A DNA stretch of 64,000 nt. Source: Pelagerythrobacter marinus (GTDB lineage Bacteria > Pseudomonadota > Alphaproteobacteria > Sphingomonadales > Sphingomonadaceae). Shown one piece after another: positions 9,612 to 18,336 of this stretch. Numbering within the stretch: the stretch's first letter is position 1; each line of letters opens with the position of its first letter. The notes under the pieces were generated by a model. It saw only the letters and a list, made by a program, of their open reading frames with translations. It did not search any database and had not been told where the DNA came from. The DNA is taken from NCBI RefSeq assembly GCF_009827515.1, contig NZ_WTYO01000003.1, positions 186,001 to 250,000 on the forward strand, in the 5' to 3' direction. Made by a program: the position numbers and the translations under genes.

Positions 9612-10532
9612 TCACACCTGGCGGGCGCGCAGCGCGATCAACATGCCGCCCAGCCCCAGGACGGCGCCTGCCACGGCCAGCAGCGACCAGGCATAACCTT
9701 CGGCCAGGGTCGAGATGACCATGGCGACCACGATCACCAGCACCCCGTTATAGGCCGCCCGGCCCGCCCCGATCTGGCGCACGATCGTGTAGTAGAGCGG
9801 GAAGGTCACGACCGACCCGGCGATGGCGAGCCAGGCGGTGCCGGCCCAGAACGCCGGCGCGGCGGGGATCGTCGGCGGGCCGGCAAGGGCCCAGGCGACG
9901 GCGATGTCGAAGCCCGTGCCGTAGAGCATCGACCAGGCGAGCAGGCTGGCCATCGGCAGCGCGCGGCCGGTCTCGTTGGCCTGGATGACATTGGCGATCG
10001 AGGCCGAGAGGATGCCCCCGATCGCCAGCGCCACGCCGAGCATGACGCTGCCGCCCAGCGGCGAGAGGCGCGCCTCGTGCAGCAGGAGGAGCGCGATGCC
10101 GCCGATCGCGATGGCGCTGCCCACCAGGAAACGCGGGGTGACCTTCTGGCCCAGGAGCCAGCGCCCGAACAGCGCATTGGGCACCATCAGCATGCCGAAC
10201 ATGACCGCGACCACGCCCGAGGTCAGGTGCAGTTCGGCGCGATAGACGAAGTTGAAATTGCCGCAGAACTGCGTCAGCCCGACCGCCAGCGCCAGCAAGT
10301 GGCCGGCCCTGCCGATCGCCAGCGAACGCCGCATCGCCAGCGCGACGGCGAACATTGCAGGCGTCGCGATCGCGAACCGGTAGGCGACCGACCAGCTGGG
10401 CGCGACCTCGTGGATCTGCCCGGTGATGACATACCAGGTCGACCCCCAGATCAGCGCCACGACCAGGAACGGCAAGGCGATCCGCAGCCGCAGCAGCGCG
10501 TGCGGCGGAGCGGCGGGGCCGGGCGCGGTCAC
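9612..10532 (-). CDS. EamA/DMT-family transporter
   Basis: Inner-membrane protein of the drug/metabolite transporter superfamily, probably an exporter of amino acids or other small metabolites. The 306-residue product has ten predicted helices arranged as two EamA repeats. It opens with a helix containing ALIWGSTWYVI, typical of repeat 1. The start is a GTG whose last two bases form the stop of the upstream aldolase-like gene (GTGA overlap), so the two are translationally coupled. A longer frame upstream runs antisense-like through that gene and is not used. The substrate cannot be deduced; coupling to a PLP enzyme of threonine/glycine metabolism hints at amino-acid export. Confidence 0.9.
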   Translation of the reverse strand: MTAPGPAAPPHALLRLRIALPFLVVALIWGSTWYVITGQIHEVAPSWSVAYRFAIATPAMFAVALAMRRSLAIGRAGHLLALAVGLTQFCGNFNFVYRAELHLTSGVVAVMFGMLMVPNALFGRWLLGQKVTPRFLVGSAIAIGGIALLLLHEARLSPLGGSVMLGVALAIGGILSASIANVIQANETGRALPMASLLAWSMLYGTGFDIAVAWALAGPPTIPAAPAFWAGTAWLAIAGSVVTFPLYYTIVRQIGAGRAAYNGVLVIVVAMVISTLAEGYAWSLLAVAGAVLGLGGMLIALRARQV

Positions 10533-11524
10533 AAGCCGGAAATCGCGCGCGCCAGGGCCGCGACGGCCGCGTCCGCGCTGTTCCACGCGGTGACGAAGCG
10601 CGCCGCGTCGCTTCCCCAGTCGTAGAAGCCGAAGCCTTGCCCGCGCAGCGCGGCGCGTTCTTCCGGCGAAAGGCGGACGAAGACCTCGTTCGCCTCGACC
10701 GGGTGGAGGAGACGGTCGCCGCAAGCCCCGGCGATTTCCGCGGCCGCGGCATTGGCCGCGCGCGCATTGGCCAGCCACAGGTCGCCCTCGATCATCGCGA
10801 GGACCTGCGCCGCGAGGAAGCGCCCCTTCGACTGCAGGTGCCCGGCCCGCTTGCGGCGATAGCGGGCGAGATCGGCGGCGGCAGGGTCGAAGAAGACGAC
10901 GGCCTCCGCGCTCATCGCGCCGTTCTTGATGCAGCCGAAGCTCAGGGCGTCGGCCGGGCCGGCCGCTTCGGCCGCGGGGCAATCGAGGAAGGCCACGGCA
11001 TTGGCGAACCGCGCGCCGTCCACGTGCAGCCCCAGCCCGCGTTCGCGCGCCAGGCGGCCGATCGCCGCCAGTTCGCCCGGCCGGTAGCACAGGCCGTATT
11101 CGCTCGCCTGGGTGACCGAGACGGCATGGGGCTGGACCTGGTGGACGTCGTCGCGGATCGGATCGATCGTCGCGGCGATGGCCGCGGGATCGAGCTTCGC
11201 CCCCGCCCCCTCGGCCAGCAGCAGCTTGGCCCCGTGCAGGTAGAACCCCGGCGCGCCGCCTTCGTCCATCTCGATATGGGCCTCGCGGTGGCAGACGACC
11301 GCGCCGTGCGGCTGGACCAGCGTCGCCAGCGCGAGGCAGTTCGCCGCGGTCCCGGTCGCGACCCAGATCGCCGCGCATTCGCGCCCGAACATCGCGGTGA
11401 AGGCCTCGTCCAGCCGGTTCGACAGGCCGTCGCCGTCGTAGGGGGCATCGGCGGCGTCGGCGGCGCGCATGGCCTCCCACACGCGGGGATGGACGGCGGC
11501 GGCGTTGTCGGAAAGGAACTGCAT
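10529..11524 (-). CDS. ltaE: Low-specificity threonine aldolase-like PLP enzyme
   Basis: PLP-dependent fold-type I enzyme of the beta-eliminating lyase/threonine aldolase family, predicted to cleave L-threonine or allo-threonine to glycine and acetaldehyde. The 331-residue protein has FLSDNAAAVHP at the N-terminus, the PLP-contacting HVDGARFANA (167-176, Asp169) and the internal aldimine Lys200 in FGCIKNGAM. The length is normal. It is divergent from the GNAT gene and overlaps the EamA transporter by four bases. Exact stereospecificity is unknown, and related beta-hydroxy-aspartate-type enzymes share the motifs. Confidence 0.88.
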   Translation of the reverse strand: MQFLSDNAAAVHPRVWEAMRAADAADAPYDGDGLSNRLDEAFTAMFGRECAAIWVATGTAANCLALATLVQPHGAVVCHREAHIEMDEGGAPGFYLHGAKLLLAEGAGAKLDPAAIAATIDPIRDDVHQVQPHAVSVTQASEYGLCYRPGELAAIGRLARERGLGLHVDGARFANAVAFLDCPAAEAAGPADALSFGCIKNGAMSAEAVVFFDPAAADLARYRRKRAGHLQSKGRFLAAQVLAMIEGDLWLANARAANAAAAEIAGACGDRLLHPVEANEVFVRLSPEERAALRGQGFGFYDWGSDAARFVTAWNSADAAVAALARAISGL

Positions 11525-11574
11525 CGCGGAACGCGTCTAGCTGCCGCAGCGTTGAGCGCAAGAAGGAGCGCAGC

Positions 11575-11895
11575 ATGACCATCGAAGGCCTGGAGATCAC
11601 GCGCCACCCCGGACCGGGGGAGGAGCCGGTGCACGGCGAGTACCGCGCGCACGTGCCCGGCAGCGACCATGTCGGGCGGCTGACCTGGAAAGCGCGCGGC
11701 AATGCGCGAATCGCCGATCATACGCTGGTGCCGCCAGAAATCGGCGGTCGCGGGGTCGCGGCCGCGCTGGTCGAGGCGCTGGTGGCCGACGCGCGCGAAC
11801 AGGGCTTCATGATCGTGCCGCAGTGTTCCTACGTCGATGCCCAGTTTCGCCGCCACCCGGAATGGAGCGAGCTGCTGGCCCCGACGCCTTCCTGA
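11575..11895 (+). CDS. GNAT-family N-acetyltransferase (small YjdJ/NATD1-type)
   Basis: 106-residue member of the small acetyltransferase group (PF14542-like). It contains the start of a GNAT core: a beta strand ending RIADHTLVPP, then the acetyl-CoA pyrophosphate loop GGRGVAAALVEALV at 57-70, then a terminal YVDAQFRRHPEW. Members are usually single-domain cytosolic proteins of unknown acceptor. The stop codon falls within the first unit of a 10-bp repeat array that fills the gap to the next, convergent gene. Confidence 0.85.
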   Translation: MTIEGLEITRHPGPGEEPVHGEYRAHVPGSDHVGRLTWKARGNARIADHTLVPPEIGGRGVAAALVEALVADAREQGFMIVPQCSYVDAQFRRHPEWSELLAPTPS

Positions 11896-11942
11896 TTCGG
11901 GCCTGATCCGGGGCTGACCCGGCTTGAACCGGCCTGAACCGG
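11891..11942. repeat. Five tandem degenerate 10-bp repeats
   Basis: Five consecutive units at 11891, 11902, 11913, 11923 and 11933 fit c(c/t)tga(a/c/t)(c/t)cgg; the first is cctgattcgg and the last cctgaaccgg. Unit 1 supplies the GNAT stop codon. Each unit carries a tga triplet, so the array puts repeated stops in successive frames between two convergent genes. No hairpin with a T-run is present. Confidence 0.7.
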
Positions 11943-11948
11943 GGTACG

Positions 11949-13502
11949 CTAGGCCAGGCGCGAGAAATCGCGCGCGCAGATGCTCTCGGCAATCGCGCCG
12001 CGCAGCGCCCAGGCCCGCCCGTGCGCGAGGCCGGGGATTTCCAGGCTTCCGCCGGCGAGGCCCAGGCGAAGCGTGGCATAGCCGCGCCGGCGGGCGATCG
12101 GGCCCGCGACCACTTCCACCGAGTGCAGCTTCACCCGGCTCGCCACGTCGGTCCGCGGGGCCAGCCAGCCACGGCGGGCGTAGAGCCAGCGGTCGTCGAT
12201 CGCGTGCCGTTCGAAACGCCACAGAAACCATTGCCAGGCCGCGAGGATCGCGCCCGCCGCCAGCGGCACGAGCGCGAACAAAGGGCTGGCCAGCCCGTTC
12301 AGCGACAAGGCGACGAAAACCGCCAGCGCGATCGCCCCGGCAAGCCCGCCGGCCAGCAGGGCGCTGTCGAGCCGGTAGCGGCCGCTGGCCCGGTGCCAGT
12401 CGAGATCTTCGGCCGGCATCGCGAAACCGGCCGCGCGGGCGATCGGCGCGAGTTCGCCCCAGCGGGCGAAGGGCGCGACGTCGTGGCTGGCCGCCCCGGC
12501 ATCCTGCGCGAGGCTGACGAACTTGAGCCCGTGCCAACCGAACCGGCGGCGGATCACGCCGGTGCGGAACGTCAGCGCCTGGACCCGGTGGGCCGGCATG
12601 ACGACGTCGGTCCGGGTCAGAAGGCCCCGGCGACGGCGGAAGCCCTTGTTGGTCCGCTCGAGCACAAAGCCCCAGTCGCGCAAGACGGTGCGGATCACGC
12701 CGGTCGCGACGCCGAGCGCGATGAAGGTGGCGACGGCCAGTGTCCCGCCCACGACTTGCGCGGTCTGGCCCAGGCCGGAAAGCCACGCGCCGGGCCCGGC
12801 CAGCCGTTCCTCCCACGCGTCGAAGTCCCACAGGTCGAACGGCAGGAGAAAATCGAACTGCTGCGCGAGGCCGGCGACGACCGCCACGACCGCGAGCGAG
12901 AATTCGAACAGTCCGAAGAGGACAATCCGCCGGGGCCCCATGGCGAAGATCGGCGGCCTGCCCTCGATCTCGCCCTCGGCCCTGCCCTCTGTCTCGCCCT
13001 CGGTCTCGCCTGCCGGGGCGCCGGGCCCGTCCTTCTGCGCGCGCACGACCTCGCGCAGGCGCTCCCCCTCCTCTTCGCGCAGGAAGGCAAGCTTCAGCTC
13101 GTCCTGCCCGCCCGCGCCGGTTTCGAACCGCACCTCGACCAGTCCGAAAAGCCGGGCCAGCAGCCCCTGCTCGAGGCTGACGTCCTGGATCCGTTCGTAG
13201 GGAACCGAGCGGGCGGCGCGGCTCAGCACGCCGCTTTCCACCCGTATGTCTTCCGCCCCCACGCGATAGGTCAGCCGCCGCCACTGGAGCCAGGCCAGGC
13301 CGAGCGTGAGCGACAGCAGCGCGAAAGCGAGCGGGATGAGCGCCAGCAGCCAGCGCCCCTCGTCGCGCAGGACGAAGCCCGCCGCGAGCAGCGCGGGCAC
13401 GACCTGGCGCAGCCCCGTTGCCGCGTGAACGGCCAGGCCGACCGGCTCGGTGCGCCGGGCCTGCCCCTGTTCCGCGCCAGATTCCGTCATCGCCGGCGTC
13501 AC
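11949..13502 (-). CDS. PH-domain membrane protein, YdbT-like (three bPH2 domains)
   Basis: 517-residue membrane protein of the bacterial PH (DUF304) family. The pattern is transmembrane pair, then PH-like domain, three times over: helices near 30-75, 210-290 and 385-430, each followed by a segment containing a V(x)R(x)E/DxxS-type strand such as RAARSVPYERIQDVSLEQG. An acidic Glu-Gly linker (GETEGETEGRAEGEIEG) separates domains one and two. E. coli YdbT has this architecture and is paired with YdbS, as here. The GTG start overlaps the stop of the upstream PH gene (GTGA); an ATG at 13490 is the alternative. Function is unknown; envelope stress or lipid sensing has been suggested for the family. 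Confidence 0.85.
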   Translation of the reverse strand: MTPAMTESGAEQGQARRTEPVGLAVHAATGLRQVVPALLAAGFVLRDEGRWLLALIPLAFALLSLTLGLAWLQWRRLTYRVGAEDIRVESGVLSRAARSVPYERIQDVSLEQGLLARLFGLVEVRFETGAGGQDELKLAFLREEEGERLREVVRAQKDGPGAPAGETEGETEGRAEGEIEGRPPIFAMGPRRIVLFGLFEFSLAVVAVVAGLAQQFDFLLPFDLWDFDAWEERLAGPGAWLSGLGQTAQVVGGTLAVATFIALGVATGVIRTVLRDWGFVLERTNKGFRRRRGLLTRTDVVMPAHRVQALTFRTGVIRRRFGWHGLKFVSLAQDAGAASHDVAPFARWGELAPIARAAGFAMPAEDLDWHRASGRYRLDSALLAGGLAGAIALAVFVALSLNGLASPLFALVPLAAGAILAAWQWFLWRFERHAIDDRWLYARRGWLAPRTDVASRVKLHSVEVVAGPIARRRGYATLRLGLAGGSLEIPGLAHGRAWALRGAIAESICARDFSRLA

Positions 13503-13966
13503 ATCGTGTCGCGCCGGATACGCGCGCGAATCGTCTCGCGCATCGCCCGCGCGTCCTCCTCCGCCAAGCCGGGCAGCGCGACCGAGGCATTGTGGTTGCC
13601 GGCCGTGTGGAGCGTGAGCGTGGCGAGGCCATAGGCGCGTTCCAGCGGGCCCTGGTCCACGTCGATATGCTGGACGCGGCCGAACGGCACGACGGTATCC
13701 GACCGGAAGAGAATGCCCCGCACGACCCGCAGCCTGTCTTCCCCCATGGCATAGCCGCGCGCGGCATGGCGGCGCAGCGGCACCCGCACGATCAGAAACC
13801 CGGCGACGAGCAGGACCGGGACGGCAAAGGCGCCCCGCGGCAGGAGATCGGCGACCTCGAGCACCAGCGAGCCTATCACGAAGGGCAGCGCGGTGAGCGC
13901 GGCGGCGATGCGCAGGACCTTGACGTGATTCGGGTGCAGCGCGGTCAGCTCTTCGCGGTCGTCCAT
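13499..13966 (-). CDS. PH-domain membrane protein, YdbS-like
   Basis: 155-residue protein with two transmembrane helices (about 20-40 and 45-65) followed by one bacterial PH domain (RGILFRSDTVVPFGRVQHIDVDQG at 85-108 is the core). It is the smaller partner of the YdbS/YdbT pair, with its stop inside the start of the larger partner. That arrangement argues for a hetero-oligomeric membrane complex. No enzymatic motif is present. Confidence 0.87.
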   Translation of the reverse strand: MDDREELTALHPNHVKVLRIAAALTALPFVIGSLVLEVADLLPRGAFAVPVLLVAGFLIVRVPLRRHAARGYAMGEDRLRVVRGILFRSDTVVPFGRVQHIDVDQGPLERAYGLATLTLHTAGNHNASVALPGLAEEDARAMRETIRARIRRDTM

Positions 13967-14044
13967 GGTGCCTTACATGGATAAGACGGTGACGAAGGGC
14001 AAGGCGCAAATTCGCCGGGCGTCGGGCCGGGTGCCCGGAAGGAA

Positions 14045-14119
14045 TGGTGCTGCTGGGGAGGATTGAACTCCCGACCTCACCCTTACCAAGGGTGCGCTCT
14101 ACCACTGAGCTACAGCAGC
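14045..14119 (-). tRNA. tRNA-Thr (anticodon GGT)
   Basis: A full cloverleaf can be drawn on the minus strand. The acceptor arms GCTGCTG/CAGCAGC pair perfectly, the D arm is GCTCAGTGGTAGAGC, and the anticodon stem CACCC/GGGTG encloses TTGGTAA with anticodon GGT. The T arm contains GTTCAATCC. Discriminator A and an encoded CCA tail are present. It reads ACC and ACT codons. Confidence 0.96.
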
Positions 14120-14137
14120 GCCTGACGAAGCGGGCGC

Positions 14138-14166
14138 GCTATTGTCGCGCACCGGTCGAAAGTCAA
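14138..14166 (-). promoter_or_regulatory. Sigma-70-like promoter of tRNA-Thr
   Basis: On the minus strand TTGACT, 17 bases, then AATAGC, ending about 20 bases before the mature tRNA 5' end. Spacing and distance suit a housekeeping tRNA promoter. Confidence 0.5.
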
Positions 14167-14210
14167 GCCAAGCTTGAGCCGCGCGCGCATTCGCGGCAAG
14201 ACGCAGCGCC

Positions 14211-14372
14211 ATGTCCCGGGACAACGACCCCCAGCCCACGCGCGAAGAACGCCTGGCCGCCAAGCTGCGCGAAAACCTGCGCCGACGCAAGGCGCAGTCG
14301 CGCCGGATCGCGGGCGCGGAAAGCCCCGAATCGGCAGACAGCGGGCTTTCCAACGCCGGCCCGAAAAGCTAA
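14211..14372 (+). CDS. Small basic hypothetical protein (53 aa)
   Basis: A short ATG-to-TAA frame encoding 53 residues, with a charged helical core REERLAAKLRENLRRRK at 11-27 and a Ser/Gly/Asn-rich tail. Short proteins with this LAAKLRENLRRRKAQ-like core are, as far as I recall, common in sphingomonads and other alphaproteobacteria. Codon use is normal for the genome and the frame ends 34 bases before gpmA, so it may be the first gene of that operon. No function is known. The Arg-rich amphipathic helix could bind RNA, DNA or a protein partner, but this is speculation. Confidence 0.6.
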   Translation: MSRDNDPQPTREERLAAKLRENLRRRKAQSRRIAGAESPESADSGLSNAGPKS

Positions 14373-14391
14373 CCGCACACGCCCGACCGAT

Positions 14392-14398
14392 AGAGGAG
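14392..14398 (+). promoter_or_regulatory. Shine-Dalgarno site fixing the TTG start of gpmA
   Basis: AGAGGAG lies 8 bases before TTG 14407. No ATG occurs in the reading frame between the upstream region and the conserved LILVRHGQ strand, so this site settles the start. Confidence 0.75.
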
Positions 14399-14406
14399 CC
14401 TTTCGT

Positions 14407-15093
14407 TTGCCCACGCTGATCCTAGTCCGTCACGGCCAGAGCCAGTGGAACCTGGAAAACCGTTTCACCGGCTGGTGGGACGTGGACCTGACCGAGAAGG
14501 GGGTGGCCGAAGCGGTCGCCGCGGGCGAACTGCTGGCGGCGAAGAACGTGCTGCCCACGCGGGCCTTCACCTCGCTGCAGACGCGCGCGATCAAGACGCT
14601 GCACCTGGCGCTGGAGGCTTGCGGGCGGCTGTGGATCCCCGAGACGAAGGACTGGCGCCTCAACGAACGCCACTACGGCGGGCTGACCGGCCTCGACAAG
14701 CAGGAAACCCGCGACCGCCACGGCGACGAGCAGGTCCATGTCTGGCGCCGCAGCTTCGACGTGCCGCCCCCGGTCATGGAGGACGGCAGCGACTACGACC
14801 TGGCGGCCGATGCGCGCTATGCCGGGATCGAGGTTCCGCGGACCGAGAGCCTGAAGCTGACCATCGAACGCGTCCTGCCCTACTGGGAAAACGAGATCCT
14901 GCCCGTGCTCGCCAGCGGGGAAACGGTGATCGTCTCGGCCCACGGCAATTCGCTGCGCGCGCTGGTCAAGCATCTTTCCGCCATCTCGGACGACGACATC
15001 ACCGGGCTGGAGATCCCGACCGGCGAGCCGATCGTCTATGAATTCGATGCCGACATGAAGTGCGGCGAACGCCAGTACCTGAAGGATCGCTGA
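14407..15093 (+). CDS. gpmA: 2,3-bisphosphoglycerate-dependent phosphoglycerate mutase
   Basis: Glycolytic/gluconeogenic enzyme interconverting 3- and 2-phosphoglycerate. From the TTG start the protein has 228 residues, exactly the dPGM length. The phosphorylated histidine lies in [10 protein letters not shown] (His9). ERHYGGLTG holds the catalytic Glu region, and VSAHGNSLR near 178-186 supplies the second histidine. The longer open frame upstream passes through the tRNA region and is not coding. purE follows after one base, so gpmA heads or joins a tight operon with purine and folate genes. Confidence 0.96.
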   Translation: MPTLILVRHGQSQWNLENRFTGWWDVDLTEKGVAEAVAAGELLAAKNVLPTRAFTSLQTRAIKTLHLALEACGRLWIPETKDWRLNERHYGGLTGLDKQETRDRHGDEQVHVWRRSFDVPPPVMEDGSDYDLAADARYAGIEVPRTESLKLTIERVLPYWENEILPVLASGETVIVSAHGNSLRALVKHLSAISDDDITGLEIPTGEPIVYEFDADMKCGERQYLKDR

Positions 15094-15094
15094 C

Positions 15095-15597
<503 letters not shown>

Positions 15598-15601
<4 letters not shown>

Positions 15602-16653
15602 TCGCACCGGGGGGAACGATCGGCATCCTGGGCGGCGGGCAACTGGGCCGGATGATGGCCATTGCCGCCGCGCAGCTCGGCTATCGCTGCCATGTCTACG
15701 AACCGGGGCGCGACAGCGTCGCGGCCGAAGTGAGCGCGCAGTTCACTTGCGCCCCCTGGCACGACGAGGCCGCGCTCGCGCGCTTCGCCGAGGGGTGCGA
15801 CGTCGTGACCTGGGAATTCGAGAACGTCCCGGTCGCCCCGCTGGCCCCGATCGAGGGGCTGCTCGCCCCCCATCCGCGCGCGCTCGAAACCGCGCAGGAC
15901 CGGCTGAAGGAAAAGCGCTTCGTCGAAGGGCTCGGCGGTGTGCCCGCGGCCTATGCCCCCGTGGACAGCGCGCACGACCTCGCCGCCGCGGTCGACCGGA
16001 TCGGCGCGCCCGGCATTCTCAAGACCCGCCGCGACGGATACGACGGGAAGGGCCAGTGGCGCATCCAGACCGCGCGCGACGCCAACGCCATCCGCGTGCC
16101 CGACGCGCCGGCGATCTACGAAGGGTTCGTGGAATTCGGGTGCGAATTCTCGGTCATCCTCGTGCGCGGCCGCGACGGGGAGGTCCGCTTCTGGGACAGC
16201 GCCGAGAACACCCATGTCGGCGGCATCCTGGCCACTTCGACCCTGCCCGCCAGCGCCATGGTCGCCGAACAGGTGCCCGCCGCGCGCGACCTGGCGGCGC
16301 AAGTGGCCGAGGCGCTCGGCTATGTCGGGGTGCTGACGCTGGAATTCTTCGCCACTGCCGAAGGGCCGGTGTTCAACGAAATGGCCCCCCGGGTGCACAA
16401 TTCGGGCCACTGGACGATCGAGGGCGCGGCCACCAGCCAGTTCGAGAACCACGTGCGCGCGATCTGCGGCCTGCCGCTGGGGGACACCGCGACCACGGCC
16501 GGCCAGGTAGTGATGACCAACATCATCGGGGAAGACGCGCAGGCCGCGCACGAATGCCTGGGCCAGCCCGGCGCGCACCTCCACCTCTACGGCAAGCGCC
16601 AGGCCCGCCCCGGGCGCAAGATGGGCCACGTCACGCGGATCGGCGCGGGATGA
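15598..16653 (+). CDS. purK: N5-carboxyaminoimidazole ribonucleotide synthase
   Basis: ATP-grasp enzyme that carboxylates AIR with bicarbonate at the expense of ATP to give N5-CAIR. The 351-residue protein starts with [17 protein letters not shown] (preATP-grasp domain). It has the ATP-grasp lysine/glycine loop in [13 protein letters not shown] near 140-152 and the late [16 protein letters not shown] motif typical of PurK at about 260-275. It overlaps purE by four bases and is followed after seven bases by folA. Confidence 0.97.
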
Positions 16654-16660
16654 GGCCCGC

Positions 16661-17155
16661 GTGACGCAGGAAATCTTCTGCATCTACGCCCGGGCCGCCA
16701 ACGGCGTGATCGGCGACCGGGGCCGGCTGCCCTGGCACATCCCGGCCGATCTCAGGCGGTTCAAGGCCCTGACGATGGGCAAGCCGATGATCATGGGCCG
16801 CAAGACGTTCGAGAGCCTGCCGGGCCTCCTGCCCGGTCGCCGGCACATCGTGCTGACCCGACGTGAAGGCTGGGGCAGCGAAGGCGCGAGCGTGGCGCGC
16901 TCTCCCGCAGAGGCGCTGTCCCTGGCCGGCGAAGCCTGCCCCGAAGTCGCCGTGATCGGCGGGGCGGCGATCTTCGACGTCTTCCTGCCGCGGTCCGACC
17001 GGATCGAGCTGACCGAGATTCACGCGCGCTACGAAGGCGATGTGCTGATGCCCCGGCTCGGCCCCGAATGGGCCGAGAAGCGGCGCGAGGAACACCCGGC
17101 GTCGGGCGAACTGCCGGCGTTCGATTTCGTCACCCTCGTCAGGGAAGCGGCGTGA
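16661..17155 (+). CDS. folA: Dihydrofolate reductase
   Basis: NADPH-dependent reduction of dihydrofolate to tetrahydrofolate. The 164-residue product begins at GTG and shows the Met20-loop-like NGVIGDRGRLPWHIP, the catalytic acid Asp30 in IPADLRRF, the cofactor site IMGRKTFESLPG, and VIGGAAIF near 105-112. It is the normal chromosomal type. Its last codon and stop overlap the GTG of the next gene. Confidence 0.96.
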   Translation: MTQEIFCIYARAANGVIGDRGRLPWHIPADLRRFKALTMGKPMIMGRKTFESLPGLLPGRRHIVLTRREGWGSEGASVARSPAEALSLAGEACPEVAVIGGAAIFDVFLPRSDRIELTEIHARYEGDVLMPRLGPEWAEKRREEHPASGELPAFDFVTLVREAA

Positions 17156-18336
17156 AGGCGCGGCTCCCCTGGGGCCTGCTGGCGGTCGTGGCGGTGGCCG
17201 CGGGCGCCTTCTTCACGCTCGGCCCGGCGCTGGTCGAACGCAGCATGAACCGGATCGACGGCCAGCCGCCGATCGCCGTGTCCGACGAAGCGCGCGCGCT
17301 CCACGAAACGCTGACCATCGTCGACCTGCATTCCGACACCCTGATGTGGGATCGCGACCTCCTCTCCCGCTCCAGGCGCGGGCACGAGGATCTGCCGCGG
17401 ATGGAGGAAGGCAACGTCGCGCTGCAGGTCTTCTCCAGCGTCACCAAGACGCCGAGCGGCCAGAACTACGACGCCAACGACGGCGATAGCGACAATATCA
17501 CCCCGCTGGTGATCGCTCAGTTGCAGCCGGTCCGCACCTGGACATCGCTGCTCGAGCGCTCGCTCTACCACGGCGAGAAGCTGGACAGGGCAGTGGCCGC
17601 CTCGGACGGCCGCCTCGCCCGGGTGACGACGCCGGGCGAGCTGGACGGCCTGCTCGCGCGCAGGGGCGAGGGCGGGAACACGCCGGTCGGCGCGATGCTC
17701 TCGGTCGAGGGGCTGCACAACCTCGAAGGGGACCTCGCCAATCTCGACCGGCTCCACGCCGCGGGCTTCCGCATGGCGGGGCTGACCCATTTCTTCGACA
17801 ACGACCTCGCCGGATCGATGCACGGGATCGCGAAAGGCGGCCTGACCGCAAAAGGGCGCGCGGCGATCCGGCGCATGGAAGACCTCGGCATGATCGTCGA
17901 CATCGCGCATTGCAGCCATGCCTGCGTCGCCGACATCCTCGCCATGGCGCGGCGCCCGGTCGTCTCCAGCCACGGCGGGGTCCAGGCCACCTGCAAGGTC
18001 AACCGAAACCTTTCCGACGAGGAGATCCGCGGCGTGGCGCGCACCGGCGGCATTATCGGCATCGGCTACTGGGACGCCGCGATCTGCGATACCTCTCCCC
18101 GCGCCGCGGCCCGGGCGATGAAGCACGTGCGCGACCTGGTGGGGATCGAGCACGTGGCGCTGGGCAGCGATTACGACGGGGCGACGACGGTGCGGTTCGA
18201 CACCAGCCAGCTGGTTCAGGTGACGCAGGCGCTGCTGGACGAAGGGTTTACCCACGAAGAGATCCGCGCCGCCATGGGGGGCAATGCCCTGCGCGTGCTG
18301 CGCGCCGGGATCGCGCCGATGGAGCCGGCCCGATGA
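17152..18336 (+). CDS. Membrane-anchored M19 dipeptidase (renal dipeptidase family)
   Basis: Zinc dipeptidase expected in the periplasm. Residues 5-25 are a hydrophobic signal or anchor. The metal ligands of the M19 family are all visible in order: DLHSDTL, SVEGLHNL, DIAHCSH, SSHGG and GSDYDG. The product is 394 residues from a GTG that overlaps the folA stop (GTGA). Members hydrolyse a range of dipeptides including D-amino-acid-containing ones. Its place between folA and ribF has no clear metabolic logic and probably reflects conserved synteny. ribF follows with an ATGA overlap. Confidence 0.92.
   Translation: MKARLPWGLLAVVAVAAGAFFTLGPALVERSMNRIDGQPPIAVSDEARALHETLTIVDLHSDTLMWDRDLLSRSRRGHEDLPRMEEGNVALQVFSSVTKTPSGQNYDANDGDSDNITPLVIAQLQPVRTWTSLLERSLYHGEKLDRAVAASDGRLARVTTPGELDGLLARRGEGGNTPVGAMLSVEGLHNLEGDLANLDRLHAAGFRMAGLTHFFDNDLAGSMHGIAKGGLTAKGRAAIRRMEDLGMIVDIAHCSHACVADILAMARRPVVSSHGGVQATCKVNRNLSDEEIRGVARTGGIIGIGYWDAAICDTSPRAAARAMKHVRDLVGIEHVALGSDYDGATTVRFDTSQLVQVTQALLDEGFTHEEIRAAMGGNALRVLRAGIAPMEPAR

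Noticed and set aside
11891-11942. Short regular repeats considered as a CRISPR remnant
   Set aside because: Units are 10 bp, directly adjacent and degenerate, with no spacers and no cas genes in the window.
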